A program made the translations under genes and the position numbers. The notes under the pieces were generated by a model that was not told the origin of the DNA, did not search any database, and worked only from the letters and a program-made list of their open reading frames with translations. Shown here one piece after another: positions 44,101 through 55,626 of a stretch of DNA of 64,000 nucleotides (its first letter is position 1; every line of letters starts with the position of its first letter). The DNA lies in assembly GCF_963583255.1 (NCBI RefSeq), contig NC_084810.1, positions 8,215,751 through 8,279,750 of the forward strand, given 5' to 3'. Source of the stretch: Pyrus communis (lineage: Eukaryota > Streptophyta > Magnoliopsida > Rosales > Rosaceae).

Positions 44101-45929
44101 TTAAAGCCTCATGAGTTGAATTACCCTATGCATGATTTAGAGTTGGCGGTCATTATCTTTGCTTTGAAGATGTGGAGACATTATCTTTATGGAGAAAAAT
44201 GCAAGATCTTTACGGTCATAAAAGTCTTCAATATCTTTTCACGCAAAGGGATCTTAATCTTCGTCAGCGGAGGTGGTTGGAATTGCTTAGTGTTTATGAT
44301 TTCACGATTGATTATCACCCTGGTCATGCGAATGTGGTAGCTGATGCACTTAGCAGAAAATCTCAAGGCCGTATTAATGCGTTGTACACTATTCATGTTC
44401 CTCTTCTGGCAGACTTAAGATCAACTGGAGTGAGGTTAGAGGTAGAAGATCAGGAGGTAGCTTTACTTGCTAATTTTCAAGTTAGGCCGATTTTAATTGA
44501 TCGTGTACTTGAAGCCCATATGGGTGATGAAAAGACCCAAGAAATAATTCAAGCGAGGAATCAAAGGAAAAGGAAAGACCTCAGAGTTCGTGAATCAGAT
44601 GGCATGCTTATGCAGGAGAGTAGAATGTTTGTGCCGAATAATTTGGAATTAAAGAAAGCAATTCTTGATGAAGCACATGTCTCAGCCTATGCGATGCATC
44701 TAGAAGCTACTAAAATGTATCATACCATTCGACCATTTTATTATTGGCCGGGTATGAAAAGAGAGATAGTTGAGTATGTGAGTAGGTGTGCCATTTGCCA
44801 ACAAGTTAAAGCTGAAAGGAATAAGTTGTTTGGGTTGTTCCAGCCGCTTCCCGTTCCATAGTGGAAATGGGAAAATATTACGATGGATTTTGTGTACAAG
44901 TTTCCTCGTACACATAATGGTTTTAACGGCATTTGGGTAATAGTTGATCGGCTTACTAAGTCAGCGCATTTTATTCCAGTGAGGGAAAAGTATTCTTTGG
45001 GCCGATTAGCTGAATTATTCATATCGAAGATTCTGAAGTACTATGGTGTTCCAGTGAGTATTGTCTCGGATCGTGACCCAAGATTTACTTCTAAATTTTA
45101 GGTGGCTTTTCAGGAAGCTTTGGGTACGAGAGTACTTTATAGTACGGCATATCATCCTCAGACAGACGGACAATCAGAGAGGACCATTCAGACATTATAG
45201 GATATGTTGAGATCTTCGATGTTGCAGTTTGCCTATGCATGACACAATCGGTTGGATTTAATGGAATTTGCCTACAACAGCAGCTTTCATTCGAGTATCG
45301 GTATGTCACCATCTGAGGCACTATACGGTAAATCTTGTCGTACATCCTTGTGTTGGTCAGAGGTCGGAGAAAGAGTTTTGGTGGGCCCTGAGATTGTAGA
45401 GGAGACTACTCAAAATGTTCAAGTAATTAGGTCTAACCTGAAAGCGGCCCAGGATCGACAAAAGAGCTTAGGGGACCGGCATACTACTGACAGAGTGTAT
45501 AAAGTAAGTGATTGGGTGTTTTTGAAGTTGTCACCGTGGAGAGGAGTAGTGCAGTTCGGAAAGAAAGGTAAGTTAAGTCCCAGGTATATCAGACCGTATA
45601 TGATCACCGAACGAGTTGGTGAAATGGCTTACAGGCTTGAGTTGCCTACTGAGCTGGTTAAAGTGCATAATGTTTTTCATGTGTCTATGCTTCATCATTA
45701 CGTTGCGGATCCGTCGCATGTGATACCTCCTCAACCATTGGAAATTAACCCGAATTTAACGTATGATGAGGAACCAGTAACGATTCTGGATTGGAAGGAA
45801 AATGTTCTGAGGAAAAAGACTATGAGTTTAGTGAAAGTTTTGTGGAGCAATCACTCAGTAGAGGAGGCTACTTAGGAAATGGAAGCTCGGATAAGAGATT
45901 TGTATCATTTGTTGTTCTTTGATCACTAG
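41114..45929 (+). pseudogene. gag-pol of gypsy element 1 (multiple stops and frameshifts)
   Basis: Recognisable in order: gag start MPPRREPHRSPEPSFPD; gag capsid region ([19 protein letters not shown] near 41523); zinc knuckle CFICGQMRHRAANC at about 42038; aspartic protease motif DCGATH near 42574; RT with [20 protein letters not shown] and the active-site DD at 43584-43589, with Ser before DD where Ile is usual; RNase H near 43957-44360; integrase zinc finger ending [13 protein letters not shown]; integrase core with DRLTKSAHFIPV; and a chromodomain-like end (ILDWKENVLRKK, VKVLWSNHSVEEAT). In-frame stops occur at 41222, 41423, 42244, 42409, 42475, 43365, 44860, 45100, 45197 and 45873. Frame changes lie near 41935, 43010, 43870 and 44211. 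It is not translatable as a polyprotein. Confidence 0.9.
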
Positions 45930-45985
45930 TGGTTAGTTTGAGTTGTTTTGAATTTCGGGACGAAATTTTATTAAGGTGGGTAGGT

Positions 45986-48139
45986 TGTGACAGCCTGTCC
46001 TGAATTATTCGTACTATATATGTGAAATGACGATTTTTTCTTTAGTGCTTATGTTTCATTTTAGGGTGATTGTTTTGTGGGCTTGTTGGTTGTATCTGGA
46101 CCACACATACTCTCATCCTTATTCTTCTTCTTCTTCTTTGTTGGTTGTATCTGGACCACACACATTTTAGGGTGATTGTTCTCTGTTACGAACTCCCTCT
46201 CTTTCTTCTTCTTCTTTTTTGTACAGACAATACCCAAAACCCCTGAAAACGTTGCAGATCGAGGTGGAAATCTATATCTTTATGTTCGTGATGACCATAC
46301 GAATTCAACCATACCAATTTCAGGTAGGAAATCCTTTGATTTCACGTTGAACCAGAGAACCCTGATTTTGGTCACTGTTCATGTACATGTGAACTGTTGT
46401 ATTTTAGGGAATTTGAAGCTTGTAGGAAGCTTAGTGAGGTCTTTAGGAAGCTTGGGGTGGTTCATTGGAAGGATTTGGACGTCGGGATCGTGAGTTGCAG
46501 GTTTGGCCGGATTTTGCGAAGTTTCTATGGCGAGATTCCGTGAATTTCAAGGCTTGAAAGTGGTAAGGTTTTGTTCTACTTATTGTAAGCTTCATTTTGG
46601 TACCAACTTCATGAAATTTGGTTGAAAAACGAGTGAGAAATGAAGGTTTGAAAATTTTCCTATTTTCCGGCGACTGTGACGGCACCGGAGGTGTGCTGAA
46701 GAAGAAGACGGAATATTCCGTCAGTTTGCACGGAATATTCTTAACGGCATTAGGTTAACTTTAATGGAATCTGTTAGTTTTAACAGAATATTCCCTAACG
46801 CCGTTAGGTTTGCCACACGTGCGCCAGGCACGTGTGCCAGTGCGTCTGGCCGTGCCTTGGCCGACGCGTGGGGGCGCATGTGATGTCAGAAAATTATTTT
46901 AAAAATATAAGGATGTTCGTGAGGTTGAGTTGATCATGTTGGTGTATTCACACACCCCATTTGAACATTGTATGAGAAGTTATTACGTAGTTTTGGTTAT
47001 GTGTTTTAAATTAACGTTTGTATAGTTGTTTCGCATATAGGTGAGACCTATTCCGAGGACGAGCGCAGTCACTTAAGGCAAGAGGGTTACGATCCTTCCA
47101 CGTACCAGTGAGTGGGCTTTTGGTTTTCCGTATATACCTATATACTTATGGTTTTTCCCAGAATGTATATATATTTTTTAAATGTTATGCATTTCGTTTG
47201 CCTATTTATTTTTGCATTAGTAGTTGCATATATGTATGTTTGGCGATGCGGACGCAAAGTGCCAGGTAAGTTATAGTTATAGTTGTGACGTAGTGGTTAT
47301 TTGAGATACAGAAAGAGCTCATAACCTGCACCCCCCAGTGTTAGTGCTCTCGCCCAAAGTAGGGCACAATCCTTCACGTGATGTTCACCTCCCGCACCGC
47401 ACGCTCATCTTGGATCCAAGTTAGGTGCACAGTCCTGTCATACAGACCACTATAGGTGGTTCCGACTTGTAGGTGACCCACGATTATTCGCCTAGTCTTC
47501 ACGTGATCGTAGCACTTAAGCGTATTTATTTACACCCAGTCCTGTCGTACAGACCACTTTAGGTGGTTCCGACTTGTGTACAGGTCACGTTAGGTGACTC
47601 TAGCTGACATGTTACTTGCATTGATTGACATTACCTGGGTTACTTACCGTTTAGGCAGAGGCATTTGACATGGCATATTTTTCTGAGCATGTTTTCGATA
47701 TATGTGTATATTCTATTTTCTAAGAAACTATACGTGTTTTATGGCGAGGAGTTAGAACTTTTGTTAATGAAATGATTTTGAAAAGCTTTGTTTTTGCCCA
47801 CTCAAACTTTCTGTTTTGCGCCCCTCCAAGTTCTAGTTTGGGTTACTCTTTTGGTGGCTTACGAGGAATCCACGGCATATTTGACAGATTATATCCAGTG
47901 TAGGACCACCTCTGGGTGTGTTTGGCTAGTGTTTGTTCCTCTGGACTGCATTAGGCTTTCTGTGCTCTGAATATTATTGTCACACTTACACTTGCACTTG
48001 TAAGTTAACTACATTGTTGAGTAGTTTGGTTTTTATTTTTTCGTACTTTTACTATTATATTTTGCTTCCGCACAGTGCACTTGGCTATGTCACCCTCATG
48101 TGACGGCCAGCATGCCTTAATTTCAGTCGAGGTGTGTCA
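45986..48139 (+). repeat. 3' LTR of gypsy element 1
   Basis: 2154 bp, preceded by the purine-rich AAGGTGGGTAGGT (45973-45985). Compared with the 5' LTR it has a local duplication near 46085-46175, where TTGTTGGTTGTATCTGGACC occurs twice around a TTC repeat. It lacks about 40 bp equivalent to 40442-40480. It ends GTGTGTCA at 48139. Confidence 0.9.
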
Positions 48140-48209
48140 AATATTCTCTCAAGAGATTATTTTTCTAAATCTACCAACAGTAAAAGATATTTGCAAGAGA
48201 ATTATTATA

Positions 48210-48367
48210 AAGGAAAACTAATGAAAATATATCGAAAACTTTGAGTTTTAATAATAAGAACAAAATAAAGGGTAAAATGAATAGTACTAGGATTGACTTT
48301 TTAATGTAAAAATATGGTTTTTCGTTAAAGTGAACAATATCGTGGGCTTTTCGTTAAAACTTCCTTA
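48210..48367. mobile_element. Short MITE, Rosaceae-abundant type, copy 2
   Basis: Colinear with 37911-38070: AAAACTTTGAGTTTTAATAA, GAACAAAATAAAGGGTAAAA, GGATTGACTTTTTAATG and GGTTTTTCGTTAAAGTGAAC appear in the same order. It lies between the gypsy 3' LTR and duplicated block beta. Confidence 0.7.
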
Positions 48368-48659
48368 TTATAATAGGTATTACATTTTTCTCCAAAATCT
48401 CAATTGGGCTATAAGTTTATAACCTAACCCAGCCAAGGTCGGATCCGTCACTAATATATGCATTTTTTTTTTTTTGGGGTCAAACATATGCACTTTTTGA
48501 ACATGCGACAAATATCTATGGACGGGCAATACCACTAAAACTATACCTTGGTTGCAACAAAGAATCTCTCCTCACTTATACCAGCTCTCTCATCAAACCA
48601 AAAAAACCTAGGAAGAAAAAAGGAAAAAGAAACATCAACTGTCTCTAATTCCGATTCAT

Positions 48660-48785
48660 AAGTTTACAATACATTACGATGTAGTGATATTGCTCTTCAC
48701 TTGTAAGTGAGAGGACTTAGGTTCGATTCTCGCCAAAAGTAAATTTAAATCACATTATTACTAGCTTATTGTAAAGCTGGAAAGT
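48660..48785 (+). mobile_element. SINE-like element, copy 3 (fragment)
   Basis: TGCTCTTCACTTGTAAGTGA, then GAGGACTTAGGTTCGATTCT with a near-perfect pol III B box GGTTCGATTC, is inserted between two stretches that are contiguous in block beta copy 1 (18.73 and 18.76 kb). The 3' half and tail of the element are absent. Confidence 0.6.
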
Positions 48786-49286
48786 CAAGTTTAGTCTGTG
48801 TGTCCATAAAACGGCATCGTTGTAGGCAGGCTTTTCAATGCTGGTTTCGTCTTCCCGTCCTTGATTTCTCCATCGGCGACACAACTTGGCTCCCTGATTT
48901 TTCCCTCTATAAATTTCAGTTTTCTTCTTGTTTCTTTGATTAGTGTCCTGGTTAAAAATCTGAGAAAGAGCCCTTCACATTCTCTAACAAAACGAGACGA
49001 GTTAAATCTAAGAGAGAGGCATAAAGCACAACGGAAAGGAGGGCATAGCAACATAGAGTGAAACATAAACACAATTATAATTACTCAAAGACTGGAAAAG
49101 CAGGGAAAGCTCCATTTCAGTAACGTCATTGGGCCTGCTCTTTAGTTTTAGATACAAAAACAATGTTACAATAACAACAGGAGGCAGGAGGCCATAGAGG
49201 AAATAAAAATGTAAAACTCAACACTCAAAGATGTCACCTCCTACATTATTATCTAAGTTGCTGAGACGACGCTGTGTATTGGTAGG

Positions 49287-51344
49287 TTACAGTGCTGCAA
49301 TGCACTCAATTTCAATCTTGGCATCCAATGGCAGCGCCGCTACCTGAAATGTTGAACGTGCTGGGGCTGGAGATGGAAAATCTGCAACACAAAACCATAT
49401 AAAATAGTCAAAGTTAAATGAACAAGTAAATGATTGTCACTGTTGTGTTGCACATAACTTTTCGAATCAAAAGAGTCATGGACCAGTTAAATTAAATAAA
49501 GGATTGTGTGTGTTCAAGGGAGCCTGATTATCCCTAACCCCAATGTGATTTTTTCTATTTTACTTGCTTCCCCGCCGTGAAGGAGCAGAGTTACAGGAAA
49601 TTGACACCCCCTTCAGAAATAGAACAAGATTTAACCACTCATCACGCTTCAAGCAATTTGTACCAAAAATTAAGCAGAGCCAAATCTGTTTCTACGAATT
49701 TTAACAGGTAATTTGAGCGTAAGATTGTGGTAAATGAGATTAGGGCAAATAAAACGAGAATTGAAGAGTTAAAGTCAGCTCCATTCTATCTTCCCGAATG
49801 TCCTATCATAGCTAGACACCCTTATGGCTTACAATTTTGGACAGATGGAAAACAAACAGTGTAATTAAGAATTCAATCTCCAATGTCAAATTTATATCTC
49901 TATAAAACTCACATTTAGCATAGATTTCATTGACTTTCTTGAAGTCTTTCAAATCAGCCAACCTACATGGACATGAGAGACAACGAATTTCATCGCCAAC
50001 ACTAAAGTCTCCAATCAAGATTCTGCAAAGATAAAAATAGAATCCCTACAGAATAGTCGTTTTAACCACAGAAGAATAGCTGGCCCCGCTTGCTTTCAGT
50101 ATTTCCCCCATATTTTTTAGAACCTGCAATAGTTTCGTCAGCCCAAGTCTTTCAAAAGCAGTCGCACAGCAATGCTATCAACTATACTCTTTTGCAAAGC
50201 CGACAGCACTAAAAACCAACAATTATGTTAACAAATTCAACTTCTCCTTGATGAAGATTTGCAAGATAGATATGATATTTAGTGTCGGAGATTACTAATT
50301 GGCGACTTGGATTAGAACTCTTAAAGAGATATAATTTAAGTTTTATAGTAAACATCTAATTGCAGTAACCCCTATTTAGTAATCTCTTGAAGACTTGTAT
50401 TAGTGTCACCATCATTTTTGCAAGGATACGAAACAGGATTCTCAATAATTTAAGATCCTGCAACCGCCAAAATCTCAAACAGTACCGATTTCCATCAACT
50501 GTCACTTACTTCTAAGTTTCTAACTCATAGCAAAGTTTATCAGTTTCGAAGGTTGTAGCCTTGACCACTAAGCAGTTAAAAATCAAGAACATTTCACCAA
50601 CCAAATGCGTAAAAATAAAAGTATAAAATCGATCACATAACTATCTCAAATCCAAATAAACAACACAAGTATAACCAACACATCAGAGCATCATCAATAC
50701 CTGCTCTGTCTGATCTTCAACATTATCCGACACAAACTTCCCTGTCTGAATTTAAACAAACAACATAAGTCATCAAATCATCCACTTCATACCAACATTA
50801 ATGGATTCAAGTGAAAAAAAACAAAAAACCAAGACACAAACCTCAGGAATCAGACCAAGACAACCCGACACATGGAGAAAGTTGTTGGCCTTGATTGCCT
50901 GAGAATACGGTCCCAATGCAGCCGGAGCCTTGTCTGTGTGAACAGCTTCCTTAATTCCTAAAATCCAACCAAACAAAAACTGACAGCCTTTAAATTCAAA
51001 CGCAAAGTACAAACCTTTATCCAGAATTGATCAAAAGGGGATTCCAAATAAAGCGACCAAACAGAGGAACCGGATTTCTAATCCAGGTAACCAACCAGAG
51101 GTAAATTGGAAATCCAATTAAATCAAAATAAAAGAGAGAAATTAAAAAGTTGGAATTTACGAGCATCGGTGGAAATGGCTAAGCAAGCAAAGCGAGACGA
51201 GGGCTTCGATGAAGCCAAGGATCGCCAGAGAGTGGAACCGGCCACCGAGGCAAAGCCCGCGCCGGCGGCTAACGGAGCCCGGGTGCGCAATGCGGCCATG
51301 TCGAGCGCCGGCATGTGGAAGCTCCTCGCCGCACACCATGCCAT
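49287..51344 (-). CDS. RIDA: RidA, reactive intermediate deaminase (copy 2)
   Basis: Six minus-strand exons: 51344-51161, 50957-50842, 50745-50701, 50123-50050, 49962-49913 and 49381-49287, 187 residues in total. The lengths 184, 116, 45, 74, 50 and 95 nt are identical to copy 1. The protein has an Ala/Ser/Arg-rich presequence of about 60 residues (plastid transit peptide likely), then the RidA/YjgF/UK114 core: KAPAALGPYSQAIKANNF, SGCLGLIPE, TGKFVSDN, VVKTTI and PARSTFQVAALPLDAKIEIE. Arg165 and Glu180 match the substrate-binding Arg and a conserved Glu of bacterial RidA. It would hydrolyse 2-aminoacrylate-type imines and so protect PLP enzymes. All family-typical residues I can check are present, so this is the better candidate for the working gene. 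Confidence 0.93.
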
Positions 51345-51345
51345 A

Positions 51346-51372
51346 TCTCTCTCTCTCTCTCTCTCTCTCTCT
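51346..51372. repeat. CT microsatellite in the RidA-2 leader
   Basis: About 13 CT dinucleotides lie immediately upstream of the RidA-2 start codon (plus-strand coordinates). They correspond to a GA-rich 5' leader on the transcribed strand. RidA-1 has a shorter interrupted run at 21719-21745. Confidence 0.85.
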
Positions 51373-51659
51373 GGGAGTCTCTGTCAGTCTCTGTTGGACT
51401 TGTTGCAACTGCTGAAGTGCTGATGGTTGGTGAATGGTGACTGGCGTCACTCACTCGCTTTTTATTTGTTCTGTTTTTTCTGTTCAGATCCTCTAATTTC
51501 TTTTTCTTCTTGGGCTCTACTTGATTTTTGTTAGTGGGCTTTTTCTTTGGGCCAAATTTAGTTGGCTCTAACCATTGTATTGTAATAAGTGTATATTATT
51601 TTCTGCACATTTTTCTTTCCAGGTGAACAGTTAAGGTTTAACTGTTTAACTAATTTAAA

Positions 51660-52120
51660 TTTAGGCATGTTTGTTGATTTGCCTCCAAACTTGTATAATT
51701 TCTCTCTAAACTTTAATTTTAGCCTATTACCTTCCTAATTTTTTATAAGTAGCCAATTTTCTGCTTGAACTTTAATTTTGGCTAATTACCCTACTGAAAC
51801 TTTTATAAATAGCCAATTTACGTTAGATTATAAAAAATTTCATCCAATTTTCTATCCATTTTGATCATGCGGACAACACGTGACAATTGTATGGGGAAAA
51901 AAAGAATGGAAAATTGATGGATGAAAAATTTTAAAATCTACCACTAAGGGGGAATTAGCTATTTATAAAATTTTAGGGTGTAATCAGTTAAAGTTAAAGT
52001 TTAGGGAAAAATCGACTAATTATAAAACTTTAGGGAATAATCGGCTAAAATTAAAGTTCAAGATGAAAATTGACAGGTCTATACAAGTTTGAGAATAAAC
52101 CGACAAATACCTCTTAAATT
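51660..52120. mobile_element. Foldback element in block beta copy 2
   Basis: The left arm (TTGCCTCCAAACTTGTATAA, CTAAACTTTAATTTTAGCC, TTTTATAAGTAGCCAATTTT) is repeated inverted in the right arm (AACTTTAATTTTAGCCGATT and CTCAAACTTGTATAG on the opposite strand, 51960-52110). The arms are about 190 bp. Block beta copy 1 lacks it. It has no coding sequence. Confidence 0.7.
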
Positions 52121-52491
52121 TAATTTGTTTAACTAAATTAGATTTAACTAAATCTTAACCATTCAGCCGTGAAAGACTTAAACATTGGCACATGTATTCA
52201 CTTGGATACATGTAGTATATAGAAAATATCTTGGAAATGAAGATGATAGTGGTGTGTTTTATAGGTTTCTCCTTTTTATGTCAAAATGTTTAATTAGGTT
52301 TGTGAATATATCAAATATGAGGATGATTCATGCATATGTACGCTGATACAAAATAATAAAAGAAATACAAAACCATTTACTTAGGTGTAAATACAAAGTT
52401 CTTGCGCATTACAAAATTACTACCTCTCTTGCAATAGTTACCGAGAATTCAAAGACTAAAAATCTCAGTACATAGAACACCTCAGAAAATA

Positions 52492-53913
52492 CTAGCAATC
52501 CCTAAAATCTACTACGTTTTTAATGTGGACTTGCAGTCTGCACATAGGACAAGAGGCTTGTCGCTTTAGCCATTGGTCTATGCAGGCCATGTGAAACATA
52601 TGCCCACAAATGGGAAGTTCTCTTGCATTCTCTCCATCCTTAAATTCCTGCAAATATAAATATACATCAAAATCACGTTGTGATAAATAGTGATTAGCGT
52701 TAACCTAATTGGTTAGATTCTGGTTTGGTGGAAGGGACAAGACAGCAAATTCAATTAAATGAACATGTTTTCTAGTTTATGTTTGGTGATCTAAACAATG
52801 GTCCGGCTAGACTTATTAAATTGGATAATTATCTTGCGTATTAGAGAAAACAAATCACCTTCCAAAAGATGGAACTCTATGGGACGAACTTAATCTCAAT
52901 ATGTTTTGATCTGTCCACCAAACGAGGCTTATAAGTTTTAAGGACACTGTTGTAGTTGCAGCACATTAAAACTTTTTCTTTGTTACATTAGAGACGCATC
53001 TGAACCGTTTACTTAGTCTATTTTTAACTCATTTCTCCATCCTTCCTCGTTACTTGGGGGCTTTATTGGAATAGATTTATGGTTCTCTCACAATTGATTT
53101 CTTGAAAGGTTAGCTCATAGTTGTATAGGGCCAAATGCTGATCCAACAACTTTTCAAACCTTTTGCATACTAATTTAGATAGCAGTTAAGATATGTTGGA
53201 ACCCACCTGTAAGCAAATTGAGCAGCAAAATTCACTGCAAGACTCGATGATATTGCTGCTCCTGCTGCTGTGAAATGTACTTTGAGGGAGCTTTTGGATG
53301 CAATCTTGCGATAACCCCTTCACTCCGCCAATGTCATAGATTTCAGAAATCTCTCTGTAAGCTGTTTCCAGATTGCTAACCTGCTCAGTAAGTTTGCCAT
53401 TGTAAACTTAATTAACTATACTAATTAAATGTTTAAAAAGAGAAAAACAACTACTCGATGCTGGTTTAGGTAGAGAAATAATGCTACTTACTTGCCAGTG
53501 ATAGGCTTTTAGCAATGCAGAACTCACCCATTCCATAAACGCCTTCCCATTTACCATAACTACCAAGAAAGCAACCTGTAAAGGAAATTTAAACAAGTAT
53601 TATAAGAATTGAGATTTAGACCAATCTTAATATTCAAGTAGAACTGAGGACGAGAGTCGAACTCTGGTGGTACGTGCCATTATGTTCTCTTTACGTACGC
53701 AAGGGGTTACCTTAGACAACAACTCGCCGTCCACCGCCAAATCCATCAATTGAATGGCAGCAATAGCCCCTGCCAAACCGCCTATGCCGGCACCATTAAG
53801 AAACCCCGTCTCCGTTGTCTGGCCTTTGATCGCTCCATGAATTGCTCCCACTACAGCTCCTCCTACAAAACCCACATGGGATAGTTGAAAATGTCATATG
53901 TGGCACCAAATCA

Positions 53914-53944
<31 letters not shown>

Positions 53945-54172
53945 AAAAGAAACCTCGACGGTACAGAAATTCACCGGAAAACAATTAATCCAAGAGCTTA
54001 GAAACATACCCAGTGCAAGAATGCAGGTAAATGCGGCAAAAACAACTCGTTTTGTGACTTGAATCAAAGCTCCGCCGCTGGAATCACCAATTGCAGCCAA
54101 AACCCACAAAGAAACAACCTCTGTAGACCTGAATGTGGCTCTGAATAAGCCTGAAAACAATTCCTCCATCAT
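52492..54172 (-). CDS. RING-H2 membrane protein, NEP1-interacting-protein-like
   Basis: Five minus-strand exons: 54172-54010, 53862-53711, 53575-53492, 53380-53207 and 52647-52492, giving 242 residues from the Met-Met start; a start at 54199 would add nine. Two hydrophobic, glycine-rich segments (about 42-62, with VVFAAFTCILALGGAVVGAI, and 75-92, GAGIGGLAGAIAAIQL) precede a C-terminal RING-H2: C186-x2-C189, C205-x-H207-x2-H210-x2-C213, C224-x2-C227. This is the layout of Arabidopsis NIP1/NIP2, plastid-associated proteins that bind the plastid RNA polymerase RpoTmp, and of ATL-type E3 ligases. All eight zinc ligands are present. The last exon was copied to 22.66 kb. E3 activity is inferred, not shown. 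Confidence 0.9.
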
Positions 54173-54357
54173 CTTATGAGCAATGCAAAAACTAGGCATG
54201 AAGTGTTGAGTGGGAAGTGGGAGCTTACTATAAGAATTTAAAGGGGAAGGAGCATTTAAAGGTTAAGAAGAGGAATGGCTAGGTATTTACGAGAGAAAAA
54301 ATTAAGTGCCACCATTTACGAGCAACTTTAGGCGTAAAAACACGGTGACATGACGTT

Positions 54358-54980
54358 AGAGCATCTTCAATTTGCAAAAGGATGTGTTATCTACGCATCT
54401 CATTTTACTTCTCATACACTCTTGATAATTTATGTTCGTTGATATTCTTCAATTCATCCGATCCGACGACCGAAAATTAAAAAAGTGTTTGAAAAGTAAA
54501 ATGAGATGTGTAAATATCATACCTCATTTGCAAAATGTTTTGACATGTGTATTTTACATTTTTTATGGTTGAAAAACTCTCCAATGGCAAGATGTAAAAT
54601 ATTCATCTTAGTTGAAAAATGAAAATAAAAACCTAAATTTACATGTTTATATGGTGATGCTATCTATACATTATTTTTTTACCTCCCACACTCCCCTTCT
54701 TAATTTTCGATTATCGAATCGAATGATTGAAGAATATCAATAACAGAAATTAACAAAAAGTGTGTTGAAGGTAAAAAATTGTGTGTGGATAAAACTACCT
54801 TTTTTTCTTACATCTATTAGTAGTGGGTCCCACCAATCAAAGAGAGAAATTAAATAGATCTCAAAGTTACTTCTCTCCCATTGGAGTAGTTACCCCCATT
54901 TACACTCCCAAAAATGTAAAACAAGATGTAAATATAGTTCTTGTATCCTAAATTTGCATCTCTTCATTGGAGATGCTTTT
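54358..54980. mobile_element. MITE cluster (Tourist-like outer element)
   Basis: The outer ends are inverted: GCATCTTCAATTTGCAAA on the left and GCATCTCCAATGAAGAGATG read from the right, near TTA on both sides. Inside are two further self-complementary stretches: about 54397-54520 (ACGCATCTCATTTTACTTCTC against GAAAAGTAAAATGAGATG) and about 54650-54805. The cluster is likely nested. No coding sequence is present. Confidence 0.6.
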
Positions 54981-55594
54981 ACTATTTTACTTAAATTATA
55001 ACAAGTAGATTGGTTTTTTTTTTAATTTATCAATATAACTTAGAAGTGAGATATATCAATCATGTCTCCGTCTTTGTTATAATACGCAAAATAATACACC
55101 ACGAATTTGTGTTAATGATACTTATAAATATTTTAAATTTTGTTTTGTTTTGAAATTTTAATTTTTATATTATTTATTTAGGAGGCAACTAGGTGGACTA
55201 GGAATGAGACAACACGAAATGCTACTGACTTGAGCAAGAAACCCTCTACGAGTAACGCATTATGCATATTTAAGGACACCTCATTTCCCACTTCCCCAAT
55301 CAAACTGTGTTGAACGTTGCTATTGCGATATATTAAAATGATTATAGTACAAATGGTTAATAATCTATCTCTAAGCAACCAATCTTCTATGTCATAATGA
55401 TATCTTTTAACTTTATGGTGCAGGAGTGGTTATCAATCTGGTTGAGCCGACTAAACCAGTTGATCCGAATTGTACTAACCATTTTAGTTTGATTTGGACT
55501 AAATGGTCCATAACCAAATTCAACCATAATGATTTAGTAAGGTTGTAGTTTTGAGCTTTTACAAACTAGCTGAAATCGAACCGGACAGATCACT

Positions 55595-55626
<32 letters not shown>

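Larger units (their letters stand above)
38855..48139 (+). mobile_element. Complete Ty3/gypsy retrotransposon (chromovirus, Tekay/Del-like), inactive
   Basis: A 9285-bp element flanked by the 5-bp target duplication AATAT (38850-38854 and 48140-48144). It has two LTRs starting TGTGACAGCC and ending GTGTGTCA, a primer-binding site next to the 5' LTR, gag-pol in the gypsy order (protease, RT, RNase H, integrase) and a purine tract before the 3' LTR. The long LTRs and a chromodomain-like C-terminus suggest the Tekay/Del group. Premature stops and frameshifts in pol show it is dead. The LTRs differ by visible substitutions and indels, so insertion is not recent. Confidence 0.92.
48370..52650. repeat. 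Duplicated block beta, copy 2
   Basis: Counterpart of 18540-22790, same orientation, about 30 kb away. It contains the intact RidA-2 gene and the last exon of the RING-H2 gene, which here continues into a complete gene beyond the block edge. This copy is therefore the likely parental locus for the RING exon. Private insertions are a SINE fragment (48660-48785) and a foldback element (51660-52120). Confidence 0.9.
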
